NCBI GenBank assembly: GCA_017506865.1
Contig: JAFCMP010000004.1
Span: 495,902 to 559,901, forward strand
Direction of reading: 5' to 3'
From: Tribonema minus
Taxonomy: Eukaryota; Sar; Xanthophyceae; Tribonematales; Tribonemataceae
DNA: 64,000 bases
Below are positions 42,393 through 53,133 of the stretch, piece by piece. The translations under genes were made by a program, and so were the position numbers. The notes beneath the pieces were generated by a model. The model was not told where the DNA came from. It ran no database searches and saw nothing but the letters and a program-made list of their open reading frames with translations. How positions within the stretch are numbered: the stretch's first letter is position 1; every line of letters begins with the position of its first letter.

Positions 42393-43889
42393 TTACCCCT
42401 TCTCTTCATCAGTGACACATGACGCACAGAGCTCCTGAAGAACGTCTGGCAAATTAACTAACTCAAACTGTGGAACGCTAAGCTCATCTCTCCAGTAATA
42501 CAAGGTGCGTGTGTCCTCTACATACACATCATGTGCCGACAAAATGGAGAACTTCAATGGAGTCACTCTCTCCTTATCCCAGTACATGATCAATACATGG
42601 TCACACAGGTGAACCGCTGGGTATTTACCCTTCTTGAAGATCCATCCCTTGCAGTTACCGCTGTCACTGTCATAATGCAGAGTCGCTGTTTTGACTGAGA
42701 AAGTCATCATCACACGAAGCGTTGGAGCACAGATTGCGACATCAACGGTTTCATTCTTCCGGGCAGGAAACACAATGCTCATGCCAGCCGGAAGCCGGGA
42801 ATAAACTTCCCGTATGTTGCGTAGCTCCAGCTTCTGCGTCTTATACATATTGGAGTTGAATTCCTCGCTGAAAATGCACTGCTCCCACGTCGGTGCGTTT
42901 GCCAACTGCACTCGCCGCTCCATTTCAGCAACAAATTTAGAAGCCATATCATCGAAGTCACCGCTGCCCGGCACAGCACGGTATCCTTTGAATGAGTCGT
43001 CACTATTGCCTGCAATTGGTGTGAAAACCTTGGTCTTGATACATGACACATCCCCCACGAAAAATACCTCCTTCACAGCATCCACATCGCACCGTGGTAC
43101 ATCAAAAATGTTGAGCGGTATGTGTCTGGAGGTGTCTGGACGGATGTATGCGATGCACAGCACATAGTGACCATAATACCTCTGTCCCACACCACCATCG
43201 CTACTCTTGAGGTGAAAATCCATGTAGCATTCACGCACCCACTCAGCTGTTTTGATCTGCACCGGGGTCCATTTACCTAGGTGATGCAGTGCCTTGGGTC
43301 GGACGAGAATGTCTACAGTATTGCCGTCATATGCAAAGTCAAACTCGAGGGCTGCAAATTGCGGAAGTGCGAAGAGGGCCATGACTGACATGGCCTCATC
43401 CAAGTTCATCTGGCCTAAGTTCCGCGCCAACCGCGTAGTATTGCGCTGCTGGTTGGTCAATGCTTTCTCAGTGTCAGTTCTGTTTTTAGCGGCTATGACA
43501 CCTCTTCTCAGGTTACCATATGCAGGTGTCGGAGTAAGGTCTGCGTGGAGAAACTTGTTGTTGTACATGAACTTGCTCTGTGACAAGAAGTACTCTAGCT
43601 GTTTTGCCTCATCATCAAGTAGAGGCTTCCTCTCATAGTTCTTCTTGAACCACTCAAGGTAATCTTCTGCACTTGCACCCTTGCAAACTCCCTCAATCCT
43701 CCTTGAATCATACCTGGCATTGTTGTCCTGATTCTTTTCAGCCCTCGTTTTCTTGGCAGTGCCTGGATTGGCTGTTGGAGATGATTCAACAGAGCTCCTT
43801 TCACGCTTGAGCTGCTGCTGTGCTATATCAGCGATGACACTCATCATTTCATTAGCGTTATCACACACGGGCTTCGAATTGACGTTCAT
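42393..43889 (-). CDS. Protein with two PD-(D/E)XK-like segments, 498 aa
   Basis: The start ATG is at 43887-43889. The longer frame begins with GTG. After a helical head (MMSVIADIAQQQLKRE) and a basic linker (GTAKKTRAEK), the region near residues 190-235 has EFDFAYDGNTVDILVRP followed by WTPVQIKTAEW. This is the D...QxK arrangement of PD-(D/E)XK nucleases, close to a type found in algal and viral genomes with WxPVQVK. About 190 residues later a second set occurs: ETVDVAICAP, then MTFSVKTATL. Two such units in one protein are unusual. A DNA-cleaving role is inferred. No intron is needed. Confidence 0.5.
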   Translation of the reverse strand: MNVNSKPVCDNANEMMSVIADIAQQQLKRERSSVESSPTANPGTAKKTRAEKNQDNNARYDSRRIEGVCKGASAEDYLEWFKKNYERKPLLDDEAKQLEYFLSQSKFMYNNKFLHADLTPTPAYGNLRRGVIAAKNRTDTEKALTNQQRNTTRLARNLGQMNLDEAMSVMALFALPQFAALEFDFAYDGNTVDILVRPKALHHLGKWTPVQIKTAEWVRECYMDFHLKSSDGGVGQRYYGHYVLCIAYIRPDTSRHIPLNIFDVPRCDVDAVKEVFFVGDVSCIKTKVFTPIAGNSDDSFKGYRAVPGSGDFDDMASKFVAEMERRVQLANAPTWEQCIFSEEFNSNMYKTQKLELRNIREVYSRLPAGMSIVFPARKNETVDVAICAPTLRVMMTFSVKTATLHYDSDSGNCKGWIFKKGKYPAVHLCDHVLIMYWDKERVTPLKFSILSAHDVYVEDTRTLYYWRDELSVPQFELVNLPDVLQELCASCVTDEEKG

Positions 43890-43972
43890 GGTAACTAATG
43901 TGTGTGACGGTACACTCCTTTGCGTTGACAACACTATATTTTTTCATGTAATTTTAGCACGCTCAGTCTCAC

Positions 43973-44188
43973 CTGAGCCACAGATGTGGGGCTTGAAGGC
44001 CAACAAGTCATCCCACGCAGCGCAAATGGCGTCGCCAGAATGATGAACAGTACATACACCAGAAGTCGGGGTAACGCGTTTTCATCTCGCAGGAAGGCAA
44101 ATATGGTGGTTGCTGCGATGCCCCAGCCAGATCCAGACACCATCTGCAGCACTGTGCATAGTTGAGAGCAGCAAAGAGCAGTGGTCAT
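43973..44188 (-). CDS. Possible first exon of an unidentified gene
   Basis: ATG at 44186-44188 followed by 72 open codons with hydrophobic stretches (WGIAATTIFAFL, LLVYVLFIILATPF). They end exactly at CAG/GTGAGA, a strong donor, in phase 0. No acceptor before 43889 joins it to the next gene in frame, so the remainder is not located. Confidence 0.3.
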
Positions 44189-44779
44189 GCTTGTCGACAG
44201 CAGGTGGGTAAATCATGTATGGGTAGCTCGAGAGCACTTGCTCCACAGCTAAGAGACAGACACTGCAGCAGCAGGTGCTTCACCGACGCCAGCACTAGCA
44301 GCCACCATCGTTGGATGCCACCTGGAGCAGGAAGCAATAGGCACTCTGCAATATGGGTCGCACACTGCAGTGGTGCTGCCGGAAGGTCTTGCTGTCGGCA
44401 GCAAAGTTCAGCTCGACAGGTACTAGAGCGAGATCATGGCTTGAGGACTGTGAAAGTGAAGATTGGTCTTGAACTGACCCCGTGTTCCTGACGCTCAGCT
44501 GTCAACGTGTCGAGCGTTGCGCCTTGGCGCACGATCGCCGATGGCTGCAGGCGGGCCAATTATGCGCGAAGGCAGCAGCAGGTCAGCCACCGAGGCATGG
44601 CGTGTATCGCCGGCAATGCAACGGTGTGGTTATATTCATGGCAACACAACGCGCACACTCGCCTGTATTCCCCGGACGTTAGCACGCCGCCGGCGTTGAT
44701 GTCCCAGCAGTGTACGATGCAGCGCTGTGGTGTGGGGAGTGCAGCGTGTCGCGCGTCAACTCTCAGGAATGCACCGGCA
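44189..44779. other. Intergenic stretch, no supported gene
   Basis: 590 bp of CAG-rich sequence with short unsupported frames, downstream of the rearranged retroelement piece. Confidence 0.4.
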
Positions 44780-46957
44780 TCAACCGCTATATTTCGCGCA
44801 GGTCAGTGTGTCGCAGCTGACTCGCCAAGAGTTGACACCCCAAAGTCTTCTTAAAGTCTCTTGAACACAAGAGGTTCCGCAAAGTTCAACCAGTGCTTTG
44901 GTAACTTCAACGCTGCTCAAACATGCATTCAGCACTTGTGGGGTGCGAGGGTGCAATTCGTGGTAGGCCTCATACACGCGGGGACACATGTCAATGGCAA
45001 GTTGAGTGTTCACCGCAAGGCCAGCCACACTCGCCTGGGCAAGCCCCTCGTCCCACCCTCCAATGCCGCAGCAGATGGAGGCATGAGTGATGCGCTGCGC
45101 TGCCCCCATCACTGGTCTGTCAATATCAAGGTCCTGTGTGGCAGCAGCAGCACACACAGATGCAGAGTTGGCGTTAGGTGCTGAACCCAACGGCAACGGC
45201 TCTGAACGTGGTGTATCTCTATTAGCGTCAGTTTCAACTTCAATGTCAACTTCAACGTCAACTGCAACCACGGGTGCCACCCGCATGGGGGCGCCGGAGA
45301 GCAGCGACGGCGTGAGCAGTGCATGCAGCAAACCAGCGGCGCCGCCTGCGCGCTGCGCGCCTGAGAGCGCGTCAGTGGGTGCTGCACGTGTATCAGTGAC
45401 TGCAAGCGCTTGACTGAGCTCAGCGTCGGCAGCGGCCTGGCTGGTACCTCTACCCATGGGAGGCGCGCGCGCGCGCGACTCACCACCGTGCGCGGCCTGG
45501 TAGGCTGCCAGCTGCTCCATGATCGAACTCAGCTGCGCGGGCGCGGGTACCGCGGCAGCGGCGACAGCGGGCGTGGGGCCATAGGGGCTGTGCTGCCCGT
45601 GACCCCGGCCAGGCTGGCCGCGGCCCGTGGGGCGGGGGTACCTGCCGCCATGACCGTCTGGCGCCGCCGAGCCACCGCCGCCGTTGGCGTTCACCCTGGC
45701 CAGACACTCCGGCGAGCCCTTGTGCTGGTGCAGCGCGGTGTGTGAGGGCTGCGTGGCGCCGCAAGTATAGCAAGTGGGGGTTGCGCGCGACGGCGCGCTC
45801 GCAGGGGGGGCGTAGGGGGCGCCGTGGGGCTGCGCGGCCGGCGTGGCCGCGCTGAGTGCGGCAACTTGCAGTTGAAGTGCGGTGAGTGCAGCGGCCTGCA
45901 CTTTCTCACGGCTGCGGTAGCCCGCCTCCCTCTGCTCAAAGTTCTTGTCGCGCGTCAAGCGTGACAGCGACTTGCCACTAGATGACTTGTTGTTCTTGCG
46001 GCGCAGGCCGGCCTTACGCTCCGAAGCGACGGACGCCGGCGGCGCGACAGAGGCAACGGACGAGTCATCGCTGTCAGACGCGGGCGCGCGCGCGCGCGTC
46101 TTGGCGCTCTTTTTGCTGGGGCCAGGAAAGCCGTCAGTAACCGCCTGGATTTTGGCCAGCGACTTCTGGCGCCAGCCCTGGTCTAGCATCTCTGCCACCT
46201 TGTTCAGCTCTTTCTCGGTCAGGAGCCGGAAAATTCTGCACAGGTCATGCACCACCTGGTTCAAGAACTCCTTGCCCTGATCAGACACAAGCTCTTTGAA
46301 CATGGCCCCCGCTTCTGAAATCACCTTGTACAGCAAGGTGGCAATGGTGAACTTGTCCTTGTTCTTGATTGGCATGAGCCAGCAAAAACCAGAGCGAGCT
46401 TCAATCACTGTCAAAATGGCAACATGGCCGTCAGTGGAGGTCATGGACGTCGCAGTGATGTCTGTGTGCGCTCGCTGGAACATGCGAGTTGGCAGCGTCA
46501 ACATCAGCTGGGCTTTACCAGTGGTAGCTTTCTTGCGCTGCAAGCAAGCGGTACAACTAGTGACGTAGGCGCGCACATCAGTGCTCATCTGAGGCCAGTA
46601 AAAGCGCTCAAAGATTCGCAAGTGGGTAGCGCTGACGCCTGCATGCCCGGCCGTGGCGTCATCGTGTCCAAGTCTCAGCACTAGGGCTCTCAGAGCTGTG
46701 GGTACCAGCCATTGGCGCAGCACCATCCCGCGTTTGGGGTGACTAGTGGCCAGGTGTACCAACAGTCCATCGTCTTCAATGCAGTACCAATCCTGGTTCA
46801 TCATCAGGTGTAAGGCCAGCTCACTGTCCTGGGGAAGGATCCCCTCTCTCAGTGTGCGGGCTATGGCCTGGCTGTGGGGGTCTCGCTGCTGGAACTCTAC
46901 AAAGGCTTCTCTGCTGAGCATCGCTGGAGTGGGGTTAGGTCCTGCTTCGGTTGCCAT
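44780..46957 (-). mobile_element. Rearranged Ty3-type fragment: integrase + gag + methyltransferase start
   Basis: One open frame from the ATG at 46955-46957. The first part is an integrase: HHCC finger (GHDDATAGHAGVSATH, CTACLQRK), catalytic Asp in HTDITATS and Asp in LVSDQGKEFL. It stops before the catalytic Glu. It then passes into gag-like sequence with a C2HC finger (CYTCGATQPS, HKGSPEC) and Gly/Pro/Arg-rich text. It ends with the SAM motif of a cytosine-5 methyltransferase (SICCGIGGWDEGL, then LAIDMCPRVYEAY), cut after motif II. Integrase-before-gag order shows a junction between two element copies or a deletion. It is probably inactive. Confidence 0.75.
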
Positions 46958-47859
46958 TCTAACAAGCAACTATGTAGGTGTGTGGTTGTAAAGATCTGTG
47001 GCATGCATGGCTTACTTGTCTCTGCAGCCTGGGCTGCTGCTGATGCTGATGATGATGCTGCTGCTGGGGGAGCCATAGTGGATGTTGTTGGGTGGCTTCA
47101 GTCACTGTGCCTCTACTTGGTCTTGTTGCTCCAGCTCTCAGGTTGTGTGCTTATGCAGAGATCTCATAGCCATCAATACTTGCAAACCCCCAAACAAGGG
47201 GCAAGTCTTAATAGTCATGAAGATCCACTACAGTGCAGCAGTCTCACTTCCTATGCTCTGAGTGTATGTACACAAGACTGAACATGAGGGCACTGACACA
47301 TCATAAGCCTATTGATAATAAGTACTTCAATTATATACATCAAACCGTGTCACAACCCCCACGACGTCAAGCTGAAACCGCGAAAGTCGGCGCAGACGCA
47401 ATGTTTCTAAATGAGTTGCTGACGGCTTTTGGTGTGTCATTGCCTTCTCGTGTATTGCGCGCTAGCAGCTGCATGGCCGTTCCTCTTGATGGCTCGAATG
47501 TGTCATATGTGTGGTGTGGCCCTGTCAGGAAATGCTTTTGATCGAGGTAGCATTGAACCTACTTCTGCCAAGTCAGGTGTGCTACCAACTTCAAATTGTG
47601 CACTGATGCTGCTACCAATGCTTGCACAATGTTTGCAAGCGGTTTTGGTGCCCAGTGATCGTGCAGGGTGCATGTGGACTCCATGGCGTACGCAATGATT
47701 GTCGCACCTTAGGTCCTTAGCTATAGTGATACGAAAAAACTAGGTGGTAATATGTGAAAATGTGTGATGTGGGATGAGTAAGATGCTATGTTGAAGCTGA
47801 CTTTTGGTGAGCAGTTGAGAAATAGAGAGAGGTAGAGAGAGAGAGAGCACAGAGACAAT
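46958..47859. other. Intergenic stretch with GA microsatellite
   Basis: 900 bp without a supported gene. A GAGAGA tract lies at 47823-47848. Confidence 0.5.
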
Positions 47860-48139
47860 TGTTAAGTTAGGGATCACCTTTGTTAATGTAGCGGTCCTCA
47901 CAGCTAGCTGCACAATCCAATGCTTGGGTGGGGGGCTTCCCTCAGTCTTGCTCCAGCGAGTTCCAGGAAGAGAAGTGTGACACTCTCAATCTCTGGCCAG
48001 CTAGGGCCTAGGGTTAGAACTACAAATGTGAAGTTGCATACAAACACCTAGAGACATCATATAGGAAGCCCTGGTACCTAGAACTCTCTGATGGTATGTC
48101 ACCCTTTCAGCTAAGGTGCACATACCCAAAGCCGTAACA
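47860..48139 (-). repeat. LTR of the minus-strand retroelement
   Basis: 280 bp with 5-bp inverted ends (TGTTA...TAACA). On the minus strand it is directly preceded by the purine run GGAAGGGGGAGT at 48140-48152, a typical polypurine tract. This is therefore the 3' LTR of the element whose gag begins near 52.9 kb. No second copy is found in the window. Confidence 0.6.
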
Positions 48140-48398
48140 ACTCCCCCTTCCTAGACACAACTCCGTCCTCGGAGCTGTCCCAGGTTCTAGCATGAGAGAG
48201 ATGCACGAATCAGGTCAACGTTCCAGGCCCACCCAACACACCGCTATGCTTCCTATGCAGAAGGCTGTGCTGCACAGAACGGCTGTGTCGGACCTACTGC
48301 GGGACCCCGCCCAGTCCACGCAGCATTGCCACTGAGCCTACTAGCTTGCTCATGTGACGGCCGTTGAGCCGTAACGGTTGGTAATGGCCCACACGACC
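48140..48398. other. Retroelement 3' untranslated region
   Basis: 260 bp between the last domain and the LTR, including the polypurine tract next to the LTR. No gene. Confidence 0.4.
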
Positions 48399-48716
48399 CT
48401 AACCTCGCGCTACTTCGCTGGAGTCATCAACAGCTATCGGCTCCGCCTCAGTCGCGGCCGCCGCCAGCTCGCTGTCTACTGGCTTGTTGATGAGGATGTT
48501 CCATGCCGAGTGTCTGGCCAGCTTTGGCTGAGACTCGCCCTCGCCTGCTGTGTAATAGCCAGGCCTCAACACAACCGTGCGTGGCTGTGACTCTCCGTTG
48601 AACAACACCTCAAAGGTGAACTTGCTGCGCCGCGGCATGTATTTGACCAGCTTGCCGCGCGACCAGCCAGTTGACTCCGAGTGATAGCGCACCACCTCGC
48701 CCTCGTAGTTGGCACC
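48399..48716 (-). pseudogene. C-terminal Tudor-like domain of retroelement pol
   Basis: An open minus-strand stretch with YEGEVVRYHSES, GWSRGKLVKYMPRRSKFTFE and a following strand-rich end, resembling a small beta-barrel of Tudor type. A related, frameshifted segment lies at 63318-63546 in the plus-strand element, also just before its LTR, so it is a shared pol end. RT, RNase H and integrase are missing between this and the protease, indicating an internal deletion of several kb. Confidence 0.5.
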
Positions 48717-48819
48717 GACTTAGAAAAGGGCCAAAACATCCAGACAACCGATATATCGATTGCCAGCGCTTCGCGTTAACAACCGATACATCTCCGAACA
48801 GTTCGGACCACCGAACCTT

Positions 48820-50320
48820 TCATGTACCGAACCCCTCATACCTCTCTGGGTTGCAGACCCATGCCCCACGGCGCTTAATCTCACCAAATGCCGCAGCTGC
48901 ATTTCCAGCAGTCACCATAGGTGCAACTGGTCCACTGGCACCAAGCGGCGCAAAAGTTGGCTTGCCAGTCTCATATGATATGACCGAGCCAAACTTCACA
49001 AAGAAGTCAGTGCCTAGGATGCCATCCATGCCTGGCAGCTCCACAATGAAGCACCTGGCACTGCTTACCCCCGAACTGTAACCATAGGGTCACCGCGCCA
49101 AGAATGGGGATGGACTTGCGAGTGTCAGCGAGCTCTATGACAGTGGGATCACGCCTCTCCAGACGGCATCTAGCTCCAGCTGGCAAGTTTTCAGCTTGCT
49201 TGCAAGACAGCAGCGTGATGTCAGCGCCGGTGTCCACTAACATCTTCAAGCCGCGCTCCATGACAGCGCGCTCGCTGCTCTTGCGCTGGTCGCCGCACAG
49301 GCGCCACGTGGTGAGCACCAAACCTCGGCTCTGCCAGCCATTAGAATCTGTGTCTCCGGCGTCGGCGCTCGCGCCTAACTTGAACACCTTGCTGGTGTCA
49401 TGCGCGGCATCAGTGCGCGCGCTCTGGTCATTTGCCATCTGGCATCTTGCAGGTGTCGTCTGGCACCTTTCTCTGGCCACCTGGCGTCTTGCAGGTGTTG
49501 TCTGGCACCCCTCTCTGGTTTTCTGGTCACTGGTTCCTTTGATGTCTCTGGCGCCACCATTGCCCTCCCAGTGGCACTCTGGCTCCATTCTGGCGTCCTC
49601 ATCGCTCATGACGGCAGCTGCGCTGCGTATTGCAGCCGCGCGAACCGCCTGTACATCACTAGCATCTGGCCAACTGGCATCAATGAGTCGTGCTTCCTCA
49701 TCATCACTCTCCTCCTCTGTGTCTGAGAAGTCTAGCACATCGCCCTTGTAGCTTGCTGGGTGCATGCGCTGAGTGCTGTTACCTTGTGCGCCTTCTGTGC
49801 TACCAGTACGTTGAGCGCTGCTGCTCACAACGCTCACTGGCGCACCAACTGTGCTGCAAGTAGGTTGAGCGCTGCTGCTTGACACGCTAGCTGCATTGTC
49901 GTTACGCTGAGCACTGTGCTGCAAGTCACTGCTGCTCAGCTGAGCGCTGCCGTCATCAAGCTCTGCCACAGCGCGTTGTGCTCTGGCAACATCCTCCTCA
50001 TCTTCGGGAACATGCACTAGCACATTCTGCGCAGCAGTCATCCACTCTGGTGGCGGCGCATTCAAGTCATGCACCAGCTCAAAGCCTTGCTGTGCTGGTG
50101 CATCCCAACTAGGTTCTGGCAAGTCCATGATTCCTGCTGCGTCAGCTGCGCGCAAAATTAAAGCTGCTGCCCTGGGCATGACCAGGTTTGCTATCATGAG
50201 GCTGAGCCTGTCCTTGGGCAAAGCTGGCAATGGCTTGTTGTAGGTCATGAGCCTTGCTAACTGATCATGCGTGGGCTGTTGCATGTTCAACTGCACCATC
50301 ATCCTGAGCGCTGCGCACAT
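48820..50320 (-). pseudogene. Methyltransferase end and aspartic protease, frameshifted
   Basis: From 50320 the frame reads the last part of a cytosine-5 methyltransferase (QLARLMTYNKPLPALPKDRL, SLMIANLVMP, the motif IX/X region). Then comes a long acidic Ser/Ala-rich linker with direct repeats (CQTTPAR), and then a retroviral-type aspartic protease with MLVDTGADITLLSC and TVIELADTRKSIPILG. Near 49040 the good frame shifts, and the rest of the protease (ELPGMDGILGTDFF, FGSVISYE) runs to 48820. The upstream methyltransferase half is in another frame (50265-51263), so this element needs at least two repairs. Confidence 0.75.
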
Positions 50321-51263
50321 AGTATTGCCCAGGTGCGCCAGGATAACATCTAACAGGGCTAGGAAGCAAGCCAGCAGTGCTGTAAACGCCTTTCTTGCCT
50401 TTCATGCGCGGTTTGAGAAACAGCAGGGATCCAAGCTCCGGCACCGCCGCACGCATCGAGGTCTCTGTAGTGCGCCGCACAAGTGCATTGATGAAAGCTC
50501 CAAAACGCTGAAGTGCCTCACGTGCCCCCGGTCTAGCTTTTACTACGGCGCAGTATACTCTGGTGCGCCTGCAGGGGCATCCCAACAGCTTGCCTGGCAG
50601 CAACGCTGTGTACACCACGTACCCCTTGCTGACTAGAAGCTGCTTCGCCGCTTGCCAAGTCTTGGAACGCAGCATCTGCCGCACAATCTCAAGAAGTGCA
50701 AACTTGACCCTCCCGGCTATCAGGCTACTGGCTGCCATACTGGTACACTCCGCCGCAGCGCCTTCGCGGATGACGCCGTCGTGACTCGAGTAGTCTGTGC
50801 ACGGCGGGCTATACGTGACGACATCAGGCTTCGCTAGCGCCACCGCCTCCGCTACTGCCTGGTCGCCGACGCTAGAAACAATAGTGCTTGTGCCGCCAAA
50901 CGCTGTCTTGTACGCCGCGACCACAACGGGGTCAATGTCTACCGCCAGCTGCGTCTCCACCTCCTCGCCGTGCTCGCGCAGATGCTCAAAGCCTGCCTCC
51001 CAGCCGCCGATGCCCGCAAACAAGGATACGTGCTTGAGCGTCCTGACGCGCCCGTTGGTCGTCTGGCCCGTGTGTACTGGTGCGGGCGTCTCAGTTCCCT
51101 GTGTCACGGCAGCGAGGTGAGGTTGAGAGGCGAGAGGATCGGGTGAGCCAAATGCCCGTGCGCATCTGGCGATTGCTGGCGATGTCTGGTGAAGGTCGTG
51201 ACTGGCTACCACCACCCAGCTCAACGCTGCTAGAAGCGTCGCCGCTGGCGCTGCTGGTGCCAT
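50265..51263 (-). CDS. Cytosine-5 DNA methyltransferase domain of retroelement
   Basis: ATG at 51261-51263. Core motifs are in canonical order: I SLFAGIGGWEAGF (80-92), II QLAVDIDP (105-112), IV VTYSPPCTDYS with catalytic Cys155, VI as LEIV with Glu192 in place of the usual ENV, and VIII CRRTRVY (231-237). Motifs IX and X continue in a different frame in the neighbouring entry. Upstream, in the same frame, lies the gag segment, separated by a TGA and a TAG. In the family the enzyme flips cytosine and adds a methyl group at C5. The Asn loss in motif VI and the frame breaks suggest that this copy is dead. Confidence 0.85.
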   Translation of the reverse strand: MAPAAPAATLLAALSWVVVASHDLHQTSPAIARCARAFGSPDPLASQPHLAAVTQGTETPAPVHTGQTTNGRVRTLKHVSLFAGIGGWEAGFEHLREHGEEVETQLAVDIDPVVVAAYKTAFGGTSTIVSSVGDQAVAEAVALAKPDVVTYSPPCTDYSSHDGVIREGAAAECTSMAASSLIAGRVKFALLEIVRQMLRSKTWQAAKQLLVSKGYVVYTALLPGKLLGCPCRRTRVYCAVVKARPGAREALQRFGAFINALVRRTTETSMRAAVPELGSLLFLKPRMKGKKGVYSTAGLLPSPVRCYPGAPGQYYVRSAQDDGAVEHATAHA

Positions 51264-51275
51264 CTAGCCTTGTAG

Positions 51276-52904
51276 TCAACGTGCTCTGTGCGTCAGATTG
51301 CAGATGCGTAAGTGGTTCAAGCATGATGCTAGCTCTCGTGCAGCGTCACTCCGGGTTGAAGTTGAAGTTGAGGTTGACGCGCGCGCCGCCGCTGCGCTCC
51401 TCGCCTCTGTGCAGTGATCAGCTGAGTGCTGAGCAGATGATGCGCATGCATGGATATCGCGCGCGCCGCTGGTGCTGAGCAGCGCTGCTGCGTCAACTGG
51501 TGAAGTTCGAGCACCCGGTTTGACCGCAGTTGAAGCATGCGTCTGGGCACTGGCAGAATCATGCATGTCACTGGCTCTGAGCACTGCTGCGCCGGCAGAT
51601 GAATCATGCGTGCTGGCCCCAGTTGATGTTGAATCATGCGCGTTGACATCAGTTGAAGTTGAACTGCGAGTGCCAGCATCAGCGCTGCTCGCGCGCAATC
51701 TAGGTGCTCCAGCTCGTGACCTGCCTCCAGCGCTCGCGCCGCTGCTGCCACTAGCGGCTGCACCGTGCAATTCACCTTTCTTGCGCCGCTCGCACTCCCA
51801 GATCAAGTCATCCGTGGAGATGCTTGCGAAAACGTCCTTCGCGCTCGCCGCTGCTGCGCGCCTAGTGCCACGCGACCTGCTCCTGTCGCCGCGCGAGTGA
51901 CTCCTGCGCCTGTCACCATCGCGCCTGCCGCCATCGTGCCTATCGCCACCGCGCCCGCCGCTGCGTGACCGGCTCCTGACAGCGTGCCTGTCGCCGTCGC
52001 TGCGGCGCCGCGTGTTGCCAGCAGGTGAGTGGGAGCGCTTGCGCCCGCGTTCGCCAGCGTACTGCCGCTTTGCGGAGCGGGACCTGCCGCCGTCGCGCCT
52101 CCAAGTGTGCTCGCACCATGATGTCTGTGCGCCATAGTCCGTGTTGCGGCTGGGAGGCGGTCCTTGCTGGCTGCGCTGAATGACTGAGCTGTGCGCGAAC
52201 TCCCTCCCGAGCGCTGCTGCATCAAACCGCAGCTGCTCCAGTCTGTGCTGCAGGTTGTGCGCCTCGTCCTGCATGTCCAGCACATGCTGCTTGCGACCGG
52301 TGACCATGCGCTGGTCATCGTAGCGGTTCCAGTCTTTGCACTGCTGAGTGGCCCAGTGCTCAGCAAATCTTATGCCCGCGTCCACCAGCCTCTTGCACTT
52401 GAAGCAGATGAAGGCCTTATAGGCGTTGCCAGCGCCGTTGCCGCCATGTGTGCCGGCGCTGCCGCCATTGTTGCTGGTGGCCTTAGCCGCCATGCCGCGC
52501 ACCTGTGGCTTGCGAGAGTGTGGGCGGATGTCGGTGTCGCTGGACTCGATGCCCACCGTCCTGTTGTGGATCTTGTTGGCGCTCCGCTCCAAGTATTCGT
52601 CGCTGTTGGGGAGCTCAAGCTGCTGCTCCTGCGGCATGTGGCTCTGTGCTAGCATGAGCTGGCAGTCGGCGCACGCCTGTGCCAGCAAGGCGTTGTAGCT
52701 CTTTGAAGCAGAGTTGATGGCCTCGTCGAGCGTCGCCTTGTGGCTGGGTACTCTGCTGTCATACCCTTCCTGTCGCAGCTGATTGGTGACCTGCGCCGGC
52801 ATGCCGCGGAAGAACGCTTGCAGCACCCGCGAGTCGGCCGAGCTCAGGCCCGCCGTGTTCGCCACGCCCTTGCTGCGGTGGCCGTACTCTTGCGGCGCCT
52901 CCAA
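51276..52904 (-). pseudogene. Gag part of minus-strand retroelement, 5' truncated
   Basis: 542 open codons with no ATG and a TAA three codons upstream, so the front of gag is missing. The start is gag-like (VLQAFFRGMPAQVTNQLRQE, DEAINSASKSYNALLAQA). A Cys/His cluster follows (ICFKCKRLVDAGIRFAEHWA), then an Arg/Ser-rich nucleic-acid-binding stretch (RRRSHSRGDRSRSRG) and a Ser/Thr repeat region. It ends in TGA just ahead of the methyltransferase frame. The missing 5' part and 5' LTR may have been lost when the plus-strand element arrived at 53134. Confidence 0.6.
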
Positions 52905-53133
52905 AATGGGTTAGAGACACGCCCGTTGTTGCGCCTGAATTCCGGGCCTGGCATGATGTAGTCTCTGCTCCTCTAGCTCGTGCCTCTAGCTCGTGCGTCT
53001 CGTCTCCTGTGTCTGGCGAGTGGGGAAATACTAGAGTAGGGCTGGGCGTCAGGCGCTGGACCAGTATCAATCAGGCTCTGGGGTGCATTCTCAGTTTGGT
53101 CGCAGCACACATTGCTTGCGCCATTCATGTATT

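Noticed and set aside
43973..44188. Joining this exon to the twin nuclease-like gene
   Set aside because: No AG before 43889 gives an in-frame join. Each tested acceptor leads to a stop or the wrong frame.
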